Below are positions 11,946 to 22,345 of a stretch of 64,000 bases of DNA, in pieces. Below the pieces are notes generated by a model. It was not told the origin of the DNA. It did not search any database and saw nothing but the letters and a program-made list of their open reading frames with translations. The stretch is from assembly GCF_965363235.1 (NCBI RefSeq), contig NC_134843.1:45145035-45209034 (forward strand), in the 5' to 3' direction. The stretch comes from Mytilus galloprovincialis. Lineage: Eukaryota; Mollusca; Bivalvia; Mytilida; Mytilidae. The stretch's first letter is position 1, and the number at the start of each line of letters is the position of its first letter. Position numbers and translations under genes: made by a program.

Positions 11946-12835
11946 TTTTTTAAATAAAAGTACTTGATCCAAACGGCATCGACAGAAAGCACTTGCAGTT
12001 TGATAGAGGAGCAAATTTATTAGTTGTACTTTTCTAAAAAAAAGTTCATCGGAAGGTACCAAGACCTTGTTGATAAATATTCCGTATCAACTACACAAAT
12101 AATACATGATGGTCTTGATGTATAGATTCTGCGTACTGATGTTGTTTATCATCTTAACAACGTGTTTTATTGTTCTTTCATTTGTCTTTGTTCTATTATT
12201 AATATTACTTTTACTGTTGGATTGTTTTATGTGATATCCATTTAACGTGGCTCGGTACTTAAACATCCCATCAATGTGTTTGTATTGTCTTTCATTTTTT
12301 GCTGATGTGTTTTGTATATGCGACCTTTTGTATTTCTTTGGTTCTTATAACGTGACTCTGTACTTTAAAAGATCCCTTCAGTATGATATTGTTCTATTTT
12401 ATGTCATTATGATATATTTCTATTATGAACTACAAAATACGTTGAACCACAAACGTCAAAATTATTCAATCGCGTAGTGGAATGAACTATTTGTGGATTC
12501 TTATAAATTCTATATAACTTTTGGACTATTTTAAATCTCGGTCTTTTTTTGAAATTAATTCTTACATACTTTTGATTTTTTAACCCTGTATGCTAACATT
12601 GCCTATGTGATATTTTAAAATTGTTTGTATATATATTGAACGACAAATATATGTGACATATAAAATTTTCTGACGTCAGACACGCGAATCAATGAATGTG
12701 TTTGTAGATAGATGTTTTTGTGTTCTGTTAAATTGTTCCTTTTAAAATTGTTACACGATGATGACTGATGTACCCATATTTTGACTATTTTATTTATTAT
12801 GTCTGTTTAGTTCACGCATCATTGTAAATATGACG
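11946..12835. other. Gene-free stretch
   Basis: AT-rich sequence. The open frame at 12247-12477 is hydrophobic and uninformative. No RNA gene or repeat with a clear structure is seen. Confidence 0.4.
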
Positions 12836-13062
12836 GAATTTGATGAGACTGTCATCAAAGTGAGAGCTAGGGTTAGCGCTATAAAACCAGGTTTAATCCA
12901 CCATTTTCTACATTTTGAAAATGCCTGTACCATGTCAGGAATATGACAGTTCTAGTCCATTCATTTTTGATGTGTTTTGTTAATTGATTTTGCCATGTGA
13001 TTATGGACTTTCCGATTTGATTTTCCTCTGAGTTCAGTATTTTTGTGATTTTACTTTTTTTT
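12836..13062 (+). repeat. Dispersed repeat copy, long form
   Basis: A 225-bp segment (gacggaatttgatgagactg through cagtatttttgtgattttac) has a close second copy at 63156-63390. Its second half is the gtcaggaatat family seen at 1-120. Confidence 0.8.
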
Positions 13063-13063
13063 T

Positions 13064-13101
<38 letters not shown>

Positions 13102-13167
13102 CAACTCGTCTAAACATCAACCCAACAATGTTAGATCTGTAAATTTGCTTTCGCAAATTTTTTGTTC

Positions 13168-13258
13168 CTCCCTCGACGGGATTCGAACCCATGCTACTGA
13201 GATATCGTGACACCAAATCGCCTGCACTGTAGCCGTCCCGCTAGACCACACGACCACC
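13168..13258 (-). repeat. tRNA-like SINE head, copy 1
   Basis: Read on the minus strand, an A-box-like segment (gtggtctagcgggac, about 13236-13251) and a canonical B box (ggttcgaatccc, 13178-13190) are spaced as in a tRNA gene with a long variable region. The tRNA ends do not pair properly and a SINE body follows, so it is a polymerase III promoter head and not a tRNA gene. Confidence 0.7.
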
Positions 13259-13591
13259 TGGGCTTCATAATAATGAAGCTTTCGGTGGCCGGGTGTTACC
13301 TTTCCACGTCAGTTTTTAATCTAGCATCGTACTACAGTACATGATATATAAGGCATGAAGATGTTACTCTTACAGATCAGCTAAATTATCTATAGTAAAT
13401 AATGTAAGATATAGTCACAGAAAATAATTATATTTTTAAGTACGTCTTAGCCAGTGACAACTGTACAACAGATTTATCCATCGGATCACTGATGGTGATA
13501 CATGGCTGTGTACATTATTTATATACAACTCGTCTAAACATCAACCCAACAATGTTAGATCTGTAAATTTGCTTTCGCAAATTTTTTGTTC

Positions 13592-13682
13592 TTCCCTCGC
13601 CGGGATTCGAACCCATGCTACTGAGATATCGTGACACCAAATCGCCTGCACTGTAGCCGTCCCGCTAGACCACACGACCACC
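13592..13682 (-). repeat. tRNA-like SINE head, copy 2
   Basis: This is the second copy of the head, 424 bp from the first, with the same A- and B-box-like motifs. Differences from copy 1 are single substitutions. Confidence 0.7.
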
Positions 13683-13957
13683 TAGGCTTCATAATAATGA
13701 AGCTTTCGGTGGCCGGGTGTTACCTTTCCACGTCAGTTTTTAATCTAGCGTCGTACTACAGTACATGATATATAAGGCTTGAAGATGTTATTCTTACAGA
13801 TCAGCTAAATTATCTATAGTAAAGGATCTTACAAACTAATGTAAGATACAGTCACAGAAAATAATTATATTTATAAGTACGTCTGAGACAGTGACAACTC
13901 TACAACAGATTTATCCATCGGATCACCAGCAGTGATAATGATACATGGCTGTGTACA

Positions 13958-16130
13958 TATATATATATATATATATTTACACTAACATCCTCTTCATATA
14001 CTATCATCTTAATAATATCGTACAGATATTCAAAATATCATTATGAACAGCTATATATAAGATAAAACCTGGAAACTACTGTAATCATATTTTATTAAGG
14101 GAATTGAAAGGCGTTTAATTACGGATAACTTGATATGTTTCTTCCTGTCGTGCCAGGATTACGTATATCCTGGTTTAAATTTGAATCAACGCTGACAATT
14201 TTACAAAACACTTTATTAAGAGGGTTGATAGGTTAACTCTCTCAAGGGTCCATTTTAATTTCCGAGACAACAAAAATAATGAGTAATATCGCATTAAATA
14301 GGGTGCAAGATTTTTAGTGGTCGTTAAATTATTATAACGACGAGTTCGAAATAAATCGCTCCTCGAATATTTTTCCAATTACAACTCGTAAACAAAGACA
14401 TTCAATGATGTTACGTTGATTCTCGCCCCACACACTCCTCTTGTGTATTTAAGTCATTTCTCATTTTAATGATTGCAGCATACTTTTTTTTATATAGAAA
14501 CTGTTTTATACTGTGTGGAATAGTCTCTTATCATATTCACAATTCAGGGGTAAGCATAATGAAATATCATTGTTTTCATAGAACTTAACGATATTCGATG
14601 TCATTAGTTCAACTGTTATTAAATAATAATATCTAGTCTTCTGCAATTTACCTTGTAAAGTCTTACTTTTATAGCTGACTTTGTGGTATGAGTTTTGCTC
14701 ATTGTTCAAGACCGTAAGGGGAGCTTTTATAGTTGTTAATTTCTGTGTCATTTTGTCTCTTGTGGCGAGTTGTATTATTGGCAATAATACTAGATCTACG
14801 TCTTCTTATGTTTATACTAGAAAAACGTCCAACCAAACTTTTTAGTTCTCTTATAAAGTTTGAAAAGATAAATGGTCAGTTTGAATTTCAAGTCATTCTA
14901 TCAATCCCCTCTTTGTACTCTGACGTACATTCATTAAACAAATACGATAATTATTTTCCTAATAAAAAGACAGAAAATGGATGTTTTTATCTTTTAAAGA
15001 AACCCAATGGTTCTTCGCTTATTCATCAATTTGATGTCTAGCTCGTATTTCATGAAAACTTGAAGCTCAAGTCCTTGGATCAATAATAAAATATCACTAA
15101 TGGACCGGACCGATACTAGTGTTTCATGAAAGCTCTCAGGAGAAACAACAGACAGGAAGTCGATTAGATTTCAAAGTTTTTAAGTTTAATCAAGCACTTA
15201 ATTTGGCGTTTTAACATTTTTTTACCGTTTTATTTATGTAATTTTAAGGTAAACAACTAAATTTGTTTCTTTTTAAAACAAGAGTCAAGAGGGATCTAGA
15301 TATGGTAGATTAGAGATATTACCAAGAAATCATGAAACTTAGACACTGTAAATGTAACGAAACAAATAAACGATTCCTGATGGCGACGGTAGATTTCATT
15401 GGAGCGATAATTTCGGCCAATTTTACTCATGTCCTTAACTTATACCTCACAAAAAAATGGAGTGATTACTGAGGAAGGGATTATTGAAAGAAAAAGATTA
15501 TCAATATATTTGAATAGGAAACTTTTAAAAAAAACATTGATAGATTGATTGATTGTTGTTTGCTATGCGTCCAGTGTACGATGCTGTATACATGTAGTTC
15601 ATTTCTAATACTTTGACGAAACCAGTATTCGCTGGTGTACTAAGTTTTTTTACAGTTGTTCTGGCTACACAAATTTTAATTGTAATATGTAACTTTATAG
15701 TTTACTAAGTAATGTTGACCTCTTCCATGTATTGAAATATTTGAACAAGCTATTTTCCATGTACGACAATCCTAGCTGACTGCAGGTTCATGTTGATGTA
15801 TAAATACATATAGATGTAACGTCATTAACAACCGAGAACAAAATTTTAATGATGGTGGAAATATATGATGATTTATGATATAATATAAAATGCACGTAAG
15901 TAAATACACGAGTACAAGATAAGATGGCTATAGCGATAAGGGTCTAATAACAACAAAACAATATTTTCTTTAAACTACACACAATGTAAACAACTAACAT
16001 ATTGTCCATACAGAGATTTTAAACATCAGCTAGAGTGTAAATAATATGGAGTAGCATGAAATTCAGTTTTTAATCAAACTTAAATTTTTCACCAAAACAT
16101 AATATAAATACTATAGAAACCTTTTTATTT
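13958..16130. other. Gene-free region
   Basis: A TA run lies at about 13959-13977. About 14675-14790 is a decayed dispersed repeat. The open frames at 14506-14784 and 14733-15041 have no recognisable domain. The last ~50 bp before 16140 form a pyrimidine-rich intron end (ctttttattttttatttcag) leading into the 71-bp array. Confidence 0.45.
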
Positions 16131-17147
16131 TTTATTTCAGACTATTTAGATAGACAGAAATTGAGAGTCAATAGTATTCTAGTTTTGTGCACGGTTACTT
16201 TCTTATTTCAGACTATTTAGATAGACAGAAATTGAGAGTCAATAATATTCTAGTTCTGTGCACTGTTACTTTCTTATTTCAGACTATTTAGATAGACAGA
16301 AAATGAGTCAATAGTATTCTAGTTTTGTGCACGGTTACTTTCTTATTTCAGACTATTTAGATAGACAGAAAATGAGAGTCAATAGTATTCTTGTTCTGTG
16401 CATGGTTACTTTCTTGTTTCAGACTATTTAGATAGACAGAAAATTAGAGTCAATAGTATTCTAGTTCTGTGCACTGTTACTTTCTTATTTCAGACTATTT
16501 AGATAGACAGAAAATGAGAGTCAATAGTATTCTTGTTCTGTGCACTCTTACTTTCTTATTTCAGACTATTTAGATAGACAGAAAATGAGAGTCAATAGTA
16601 TTCTAGTTTTGTGCACGGTTACTTTCTTATTTCAGACTATTTAGATAGACAGAAAATGAGAGTCAATAGTATTCTAGTTTTGTGCACGGTTACTTTCTTA
16701 TTTCAGACTATTTAGATAGACAAAAAATTAGAGTCAATAGTATTCTAGTTCTGTGCACGGTTACTTTCTTATTTCAGACTATTTAGATAGACAGAAAATG
16801 AGAGTCAATAGTATTCTAGTTCTGTGCACGGTTACTTTCTTATTTCAGACTATTTAGATAGACCGAAAATGAGAGTCAATAGTATTCTAGTTCTGTGCAC
16901 GGTTACTTTCTTATTTCAGACTATTTAGATAGATAGAAAATTAGAGTCAATAGTATTCTAGTTATGTGCACTGTTACTTTCTTATTTCAGACTATTTAGA
17001 GAGACAGAAAATAAAAGTCAATAGTATCTAGTTCTGTGCACGGTTACTTTCTTAATTCAGACTATTTAGATAGATCGAAAATGATAGTTCTGTGCACGGT
17101 TACTTTCTTATTTCAGACTATTTCAGAACATGAGAGTCAATAGTATT
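16131..17147 (+). repeat. 71-bp tandem array, left part (about 15 units)
   Basis: Units begin actatttagatagacagaaa, recur every ~71 bp (starts near 16141, 16212, 16283 and so on) and contain, in order, a 5'UTR-like segment, ATGAGAGTC, and a pyrimidine tract ending in tttcag. Each intact unit therefore carries one acceptor-like site and a 19-codon ORF (MRVNSILVLCTVTF... then stop). Three consecutive variant units near 16920-17115 recur at 21430-21627, showing a higher-order duplication. The right part continues at 21183-21790 beyond an inserted LINE. The last unit is the real first coding exon of a gene at 21791. Confidence 0.95.
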
Positions 17148-17315
17148 AATAAATAAATAAATAATCTTTATTTCAAGAGGATGATCCCATTAGTTAAAAC
17201 TAATCTTCCTGAGAGTCCTCAAAATAATAATAACATATTTATAAGTACATAGAGTATTATAAAGTTATATTATACACAATATACAATTGTATTTAAATAA
17301 TAATGAAAAAGCATA

Positions 17316-20300
17316 TTAATTTGCACAATTGATGAAAAATTTGTAACATTTTGTTTTAAAAGATGCAAGTGTATTACTCATTTTTATTTCATTTGGTAAA
17401 CTGTTCCATATTTGAGAACCTGAATATGTAAATGTTTTCTTTAAAAAATTTGTTTTTGATTTTGGAAGATTTAATAGTTTTTCATCAGCTGAACGTAAGT
17501 TATAATTTTGATTATCAGTAAAATGAAAATTTTCTTGTAAATAGTTAGGAACCATACCATTTAATGATTTAAATACAAGTATTGCCTTTTGGTATTGAAT
17601 GCGTTTTTCCACATTTAACCAGCGTAAACTATTAAACAATAAACTGGATGATGTCATTATGTCAGCTTCTACTATAACCCTAGCAGATTTCTTTAATAAC
17701 TTATTAAGTTTATTTATTCCACTTTCACAACAGCTTCCCCATATATTGCAACAATAATCAAATAATGGCAGAATATAAGCATTAAAATAGATAATACGTA
17801 TATGCATAGGTAAATATTTTCTTATCTTTTGTAATAAATTGATTCTGTTTGATATAGTACATGACATTTTATCTATCTGCTGATTCCAATTTAGGTTTTT
17901 GTCAATATATAAACCAAGAAGTTTTTCACAATCTACATTTTCTATTTGTTCATTTGAAATATTGATATCTAAACTGTTTCCAGTTGAACAAAGTCTTTGT
18001 TTTGAACCAACAATCATTGATTTACACTTTTTGGCATTTAATTTCATACAATTTTGCGAACACCAGTTTTCAATTACATGAATATCATTTTGAAGGTTAG
18101 AAGTTAACTGAAGTAAATTATTACCTTTACAATGTAATGTAGAATCATCTGCATATAAATCGATTAATGAATGTTCTATGTTAAGTGGTAAATCATTGAT
18201 ATATAAAATAAATAACAGAGGGCCCAGGATAGAACCTTGTGGTACCCCAGTTTTTATGCATTTAGTATTAGACATGACGTTATTGACCTTAACTTGTTGG
18301 CTTCGTTCAAACAAGTATGACTTAAACCAGTCTAGTGTACAATTTGAAACATTATAATATTCAAGTTTTTTCAATAAAATTATATGATTAACCAGATCAA
18401 AAGCTTTCCTTAAATCTAAAAATATAACTCCGTTTATCTCTCCATTATCTATATTTGCCAACCATTCATCTACTAATTTAGTAAGTGCAGTAGTACACGA
18501 ATGTTTAGGTCTGAAACCTGACTGTGTAGTATTAAGAAGGTCATTACTATTTAAAAATATATACAAACTATTAGCTATATGTCGTTCTATGATTTTTGAG
18601 AGACAAGGCAAAACTGCTATTGGTCTATAATTATCAGGATTACAGGCATCGCCACTTTTAAAAATTGGGCAAACTCTTGCAGTTTTAAAAATACTTGGAA
18701 ATTTACCACTTTTGATGCTTAGATTAAATATATATGTCAAGGCTGGTGCAATGACATCGCTGCACATACTTAAAATATTTGGTCCGACATCATCTAAACC
18801 AGTTGCTTTAGACTTGTCAAGTTTTTTTAAATACATGTTTACATCTAAAATACTCATTTCTGGTATAATGAATTTTTCACTACCCGTTTGTAACTTTGAT
18901 TTTACAAATTTATTGAGTGCATCAAATCTGGCACCATCATCATTATTACATAATTTGTCATCAACTATACTTTCAGCAATATTTGTGAAATGCACATTAA
19001 ATGTATTTGCTATATCAACATCATTTTGAATTACACTATTTTTATATTCTAAATGCGTGATATTATTATGTACTTTTTTAGTATTTAGACTTTTGACATA
19101 CTTCCAAATAGTTTTACTATCTTTACAATTTGAAATAGCATTTTGGAAATATTTTTTCTTTGCCTGTTCTACTAAAAATTTAACCTTATTACGCCAAATT
19201 TTATAATTATATATATCACCAATTCTTTGAAAATAATCTCTTTGGTGTCTAGCGCTATTTATATCAGAAGTCCACCACTCTGGTTGTTGGGTATTTTTCA
19301 CCCTTTTAATTTTCTTAGGAGCATGTTTGTCTAGGGTGCTCAGAAATAAATTATACCAATAATTAGCTGCTTCATCAACATCTCCAATCGATTCAATGAG
19401 ATAAAAAGGAGTATTTGTTAAATTTTCAATAAATTTATTTTTATCAAATTGTTTGAATGATCTATATTCTATGGACAAATGCTCCATTTTTGTTATTTTT
19501 GGGTTAAGTTTTCTTGTTACGCAAACAGGATAATGATCACTGACAGCATAACTAGGCACATTTACTTCTATAATATGGTCTACATCGGTCGTATATATAT
19601 GGTCTATGGTAGTTGCACATTTATCTGTTACTCGTGTCGGTTTATGTACAATTTGTTGTAAACCATACAAATTAATACAGTCCTTCCATTTTTGATTTCC
19701 GACAACTGTATGATTTATATGTGAAAAGTTTATATTAAAATCTCCTAAGAGTATAATTTCTTTATTTTCTGCAGACGCTTTATCTATTTCTTTTTCAGCT
19801 GAATCAATCCAAGATTGAAATGAACTCGGTGGACGATAAAAAATGCCTATTAAAATAGAGTTTGTGTTTGGAAATTTAATTTCAATCCATAAAGATTCAA
19901 TACTACTTATTTCTAAATCGATTCTTCTCTGATGACATACACTATTTCGTATGTACGCAATCACACCTCCGCCATAATTAATAGCGTTTCTATCTTTTCT
20001 TTCTATTTTGTAACCTTCAATTTGTAATGTTTCGGTACCAATTTCATCATTTAAAAATGTTTCTACCATACCAAATATATCAAATAATTGTTCATATTTT
20101 AATAGAAATTTTATTTCTTCAATTTTTGGTTGTAAATGTTGAATATTTAAACAACCTAGTTTAAACCCTTTTTTAAACAACCAACTTGCTTCATTATTTC
20201 TACTTTTATTTACAGAACTAGGTGTTTTATTTTGACTCTTTCTATGTCTCGTTTGAGATTTTCTCCAATTATTATTATTACTGTTGTTTATATTATTAAT

Positions 20301-20396
20301 GTCTTTTATATTACATGAACATTGTATACTACTACATTTATCACATAACAGATTTAAAATATTATATCTGTTTGAAAAACTAGAACAAGCTAAATG
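17316..20396 (-). CDS. LINE ORF2: EEP endonuclease and reverse transcriptase
   Basis: Intact frame of about 1,026 codons counted from just after the TAG at 20397; the endonuclease-RT part is 954 residues if counted from a TTG at 20180. Numbering from that TTG, the EEP nuclease occupies residues 8-225 with LNIQ, VETFL, YRPP, GDFN (146-149), IDHI and SDHYP. The RT occupies about 490-770 with SGFRPKHSC, motif A FLDLRKAFD (587-595), motif B GVPQGS (645-650) and motif C YADD (676-679). The stop is TAA at 17316-17318. All catalytic motifs look intact, so the copy is recent. There is no ATG between the upstream TAG and the endonuclease glutamate, and the first Met lies beside that residue. The stretch after the TAG encodes a CDKCSSIQCSC cysteine cluster and an Asn/Lys-rich linker. 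Confidence 0.9.
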   Translation of the reverse strand, partial: HLACSSFSNRYNILNLLCDKCSSIQCSCNIKDINNINNSNNNNWRKSQTRHRKSQNKTPSSVNKSRNNEASWLFKKGFKLGCLNIQHLQPKIEEIKFLLKYEQLFDIFGMVETFLNDEIGTETLQIEGYKIERKDRNAINYGGGVIAYIRNSVCHQRRIDLEISSIESLWIEIKFPNTNSILIGIFYRPPSSFQSWIDSAEKEIDKASAENKEIILLGDFNINFSHINHTVVGNQKWKDCINLYGLQQIVHKPTRVTDKCATTIDHIYTTDVDHIIEVNVPSYAVSDHYPVCVTRKLNPKITKMEHLSIEYRSFKQFDKNKFIENLTNTPFYLIESIGDVDEAANYWYNLFLSTLDKHAPKKIKRVKNTQQPEWWTSDINSARHQRDYFQRIGDIYNYKIWRNKVKFLVEQAKKKYFQNAISNCKDSKTIWKYVKSLNTKKVHNNITHLEYKNSVIQNDVDIANTFNVHFTNIAESIVDDKLCNNDDGARFDALNKFVKSKLQTGSEKFIIPEMSILDVNMYLKKLDKSKATGLDDVGPNILSMCSDVIAPALTYIFNLSIKSGKFPSIFKTARVCPIFKSGDACNPDNYRPIAVLPCLSKIIERHIANSLYIFLNSNDLLNTTQSGFRPKHSCTTALTKLVDEWLANIDNGEINGVIFLDLRKAFDLVNHIILLKKLEYYNVSNCTLDWFKSYLFERSQQVKVNNVMSNTKCIKTGVPQGSILGPLLFILYINDLPLNIEHSLIDLYADDSTLHCKGNNLLQLTSNLQNDIHVIENWCSQNCMKLNAKKCKSMIVGSKQRLCSTGNSLDINISNEQIENVDCEKLLGLYIDKNLNWNQQIDKMSCTISNRINLLQKIRKYLPMHIRIIYFNAYILPLFDYCCNIWGSCCESGINKLNKLLKKSARVIVEADIMTSSSLLFNSLRWLNVEKRIQYQKAILVFKSLNGMVPNYLQENFHFTDNQNYNLRSADEKLLNLPKSKTNFLKKTFTYSGSQIWNSLPNEIKMSNTLASFKTKCYKFFINCAN

Positions 20397-21182
20397 CTAC
20401 CTATGAACATAATCTGACTTACGTACAGAGTTTGGTGAATGATAGTTAAAAAATGGTGCTCTGTCTACATTTTGTCTATTTAGCTCATTATTGTTTCCCC
20501 ACGAGTCACGAGAGTTCATATTGAGATCATTCCTGTCCTTTACGTTTCTGGGGTTGATTCGTGAATGGTTGAAATTTCTTCTGTCTGTTGTATTCATGTT
20601 GCTCCGAGATTGATATCTTGGTTTTGTAGGGCTCCTTCTGAAGTTGTTTGCGTAATATTGGTGACTGGAACTTTGATATCTATTTCTGTTTTGTTGGTTC
20701 AAATGATGCTGTATTCGTTTTCCCTTGAATACTTTAATTACTTTATTAACATTTGCCAACAACTTTATTGTTCTATATCTATTTAGATGAATGCCATCTG
20801 TGGTGTAAAATGATTTAGATATATGATCATCTTTGTAGACAAAAGATTCATAATTTGATATGAATTTGACATCATTATAATGGCACATTTGTTTTAGGAT
20901 TGTGTTATACTCAGTGACATCACATTGTATCCTTGGCAATATTCCAGATACAATTGCTCGACAGTTTTGACATCTTACAAAGTTAATGATTTCTTGGAAA
21001 ATGTCCATAAATTGTTGTACATTCATTTTGCTACTTGCATCATTGCCACCTACATGAATTATAATTGTATTGTATGAACTCAGATCCATATTTCTTATGT
21101 CTTCGTATAAATCTAGTACATGTGCTCCTCTGTGAACATGGACATCTATATAATCTTTTAATTTAGATGGGTCAATTCCTTT
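20397..21182 (-). CDS. LINE ORF1 remnant with SGNH hydrolase domain
   Basis: The element-derived part is ~262 codons ending in TAG at 20397-20399. It shows SGNH-hydrolase blocks: RGAHVLDLYEDI (block II glycine), HVGGNDASS (block III, GxND) and TTDGIHLN (block V, DxxH). Block I with the nucleophilic GDS is absent because the element is truncated just upstream, at the junction with the host array. The apparent start of the open frame (GTG at 21198-21200) lies in host sequence. The C-terminal third is rich in Arg, Asn and Ser and may bind nucleic acid. SGNH or esterase domains are known in ORF1 of CR1-type LINEs. A complete parent would carry block I. Confidence 0.85.
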   Translation of the reverse strand, partial: KGIDPSKLKDYIDVHVHRGAHVLDLYEDIRNMDLSSYNTIIIHVGGNDASSKMNVQQFMDIFQEIINFVRCQNCRAIVSGILPRIQCDVTEYNTILKQMCHYNDVKFISNYESFVYKDDHISKSFYTTDGIHLNRYRTIKLLANVNKVIKVFKGKRIQHHLNQQNRNRYQSSSHQYYANNFRRSPTKPRYQSRSNMNTTDRRNFNHSRINPRNVKDRNDLNMNSRDSWGNNNELNRQNVDRAPFFNYHSPNSVRKSDYVHR

Positions 21183-21790
21183 TATTCTAGTTCTGTGCAC
21201 TGTTACTTTCTTATATAGACTATTTAGATAGACAGAAAATGAGAGTCAATAGTATTCTAGTTCTGTGCACGGTTACTTTCTTATTTCAGACTATTTAGAT
21301 AGACAGAAAATGAGAGTCAATAGTATTCTAGTTCTGTGCACGGTTACTGTCTTATTTCAGACTATTTAGATAGACAGAAAATTAGAGTCAATAGTATTCT
21401 AGTTCTGTGCACGGTTACTTTCTTATTTCAGACTATTTAGATAGACAGAAAATTAGAGTCAATAGTATTCTAGTTATGTGCACTGTTACTTTCTTATTTC
21501 AGACTATTTAGAGAGACAGAAAATGAAAGTCAATAGTATCTAGTTCTGTGCACGGTTACTTTCTTAATTCAGACTATTTAGATAGATCGAAAATGATAGT
21601 TCTGTGCACGGTTACTTTCTTATTTCAGACTATTTAGATAGACAGAAAATGAGAGTCAATAGTATTCTAGTTCTGTGCACGGTTACTTTCTTATTTCAGA
21701 CTATTTAGATAGACCGAAAATGAGAGTCAATAGTATTCTAGTTCTGTGCACTGTTACTTTCTTATTTCAGACTATTTAGATAGACGGAAA
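21183..21790 (+). repeat. 71-bp tandem array, right part (about 8 units plus a partial one)
   Basis: This continues the left array after the LINE. Unit starts fall near 21219, 21287, 21358, 21429, 21500, 21571, 21627, 21698 and 21769. Units near 21430-21627 carry the same distinctive variants (gttatgtgcactg, gagagacag, gatagatcgaaaatgatag) as the left array near 16920-17115. The last unit passes into a coding exon where the others would show the acceptor-like ttatttcag. Confidence 0.95.
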
Positions 21791-21886
21791 ATGAGAGTCA
21801 ATAGTATTCTAGTTCTGTGCACTGTTACTTTCATGTCAGCACACAGTTTTGCTAAAACATATTTCAATGAACAGAAGCTTAATTTA
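21791..21886 (+). CDS. Exon 1 (signal peptide) of secreted EF-hand protein
   Basis: ATG at 21791 opens 32 codons ending exactly at a perfect donor (TTTA then GTAAGTAT at 21887). The peptide begins MRVNSILVLCTVTF, with a charged N-terminus, a hydrophobic core and a small-residue cleavage site after SAHSFA, so it is a signal peptide; the start of the mature chain reads KTYFNEQKLNL. The exon ends in phase 0, matching the phase-0 start of the EF-hand exon at 26221. The exon's first 43 bases and 5' flank are what the 71-bp array repeats. All other units stop after 19 codons, so this is the only unit that can start the full protein. The link to exon 2 across a 4.3-kb intron is inferred from phase and strand. 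Confidence 0.75.
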
Positions 21887-22049
21887 GTAAGTATAAAGTA
21901 AATGTAGAACCTCAATGTTATTACAAACAAAACATAAAATTTTACACTAAAAGACAAATATTTAACGTTATATTGATTTTCTAAATTGTTATCACATAAT
22001 ATACTTAAGCTTTGAGTTCATTTATTATTTTCGACGTCACACAACCGGA

Positions 22050-22345
22050 CAAATCTACGGAAGTTTTAAGTCGAGATCACAATAAAACATTACTGTTTTT
22101 CCGAGATCTCGATAAAACGAAATTTTCATATCGAGATTTTAGATTATCATATCGTTATCTCGGACTATTATATCGTTTTATCAATTCATTATATCGTTAT
22201 CTCGAAACTTTTATATCGAGATCTCGGATTATTATATCGTTATTTTGATTGATAAAAACGATATCTCTGATTATCAAATCGTTATCTCGGTTAAATTTAT
22301 CGAGATGTCGATAAAAATATATCGTTATCTCGATAAAAAGAAACT
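22050..22345. repeat. Left arm of foldback-type repeat (cgagat/atatcg subrepeats)
   Basis: Degenerate short units such as atatcgttatctcg repeat about every 25-30 bp. The same motif in reverse complement (cgagataacgatat) fills 23880-23939 and 25201-25440, so the two regions could pair as inverted arms. Confidence 0.7.

Larger units (their letters stand above)
13101..13957 (-). repeat. Tandem duplication (period 424) of a tRNA-derived SINE unit
   Basis: Two direct copies start at 13101 and 13525 with the same acaactcgtctaaacatcaa sequence and run almost identically to about 13510 and 13957. Each carries, on the minus strand, a tRNA-like head followed by a body ending in a (TA)n run. A small insertion (aaaggatcttacaaac) distinguishes the second copy. 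A perfect short palindrome (gcttcataataatgaagc) lies just upstream of each head. Confidence 0.85.
17148..21182 (-). mobile_element. CR1-like non-LTR retrotransposon, 5'-truncated, inserted in the 71-bp array
   Basis: The element lies between two halves of one 71-bp repeat unit, with a 4-bp target duplication TATT (17144-17147 and 21183-21186). Its 3' end (low coordinate) is a short (AATA)n run, as in CR1-like elements that lack a poly-A tail. It contains ORF1 with an SGNH hydrolase domain and ORF2 with endonuclease and reverse transcriptase. The 5' end falls inside ORF1, so the first catalytic block of the hydrolase is missing. The clade is inferred from the SGNH ORF1 and 3' repeat. Confidence 0.9.

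Noticed and set aside
13168..13682. Functional tRNA genes
   Set aside because: A- and B-box-like motifs are present, but the acceptor stem does not form and a SINE body with a TA tail follows.
16131..21790. CRISPR array
   Set aside because: The whole 71-bp unit repeats with no unique spacers, and the window is eukaryotic.
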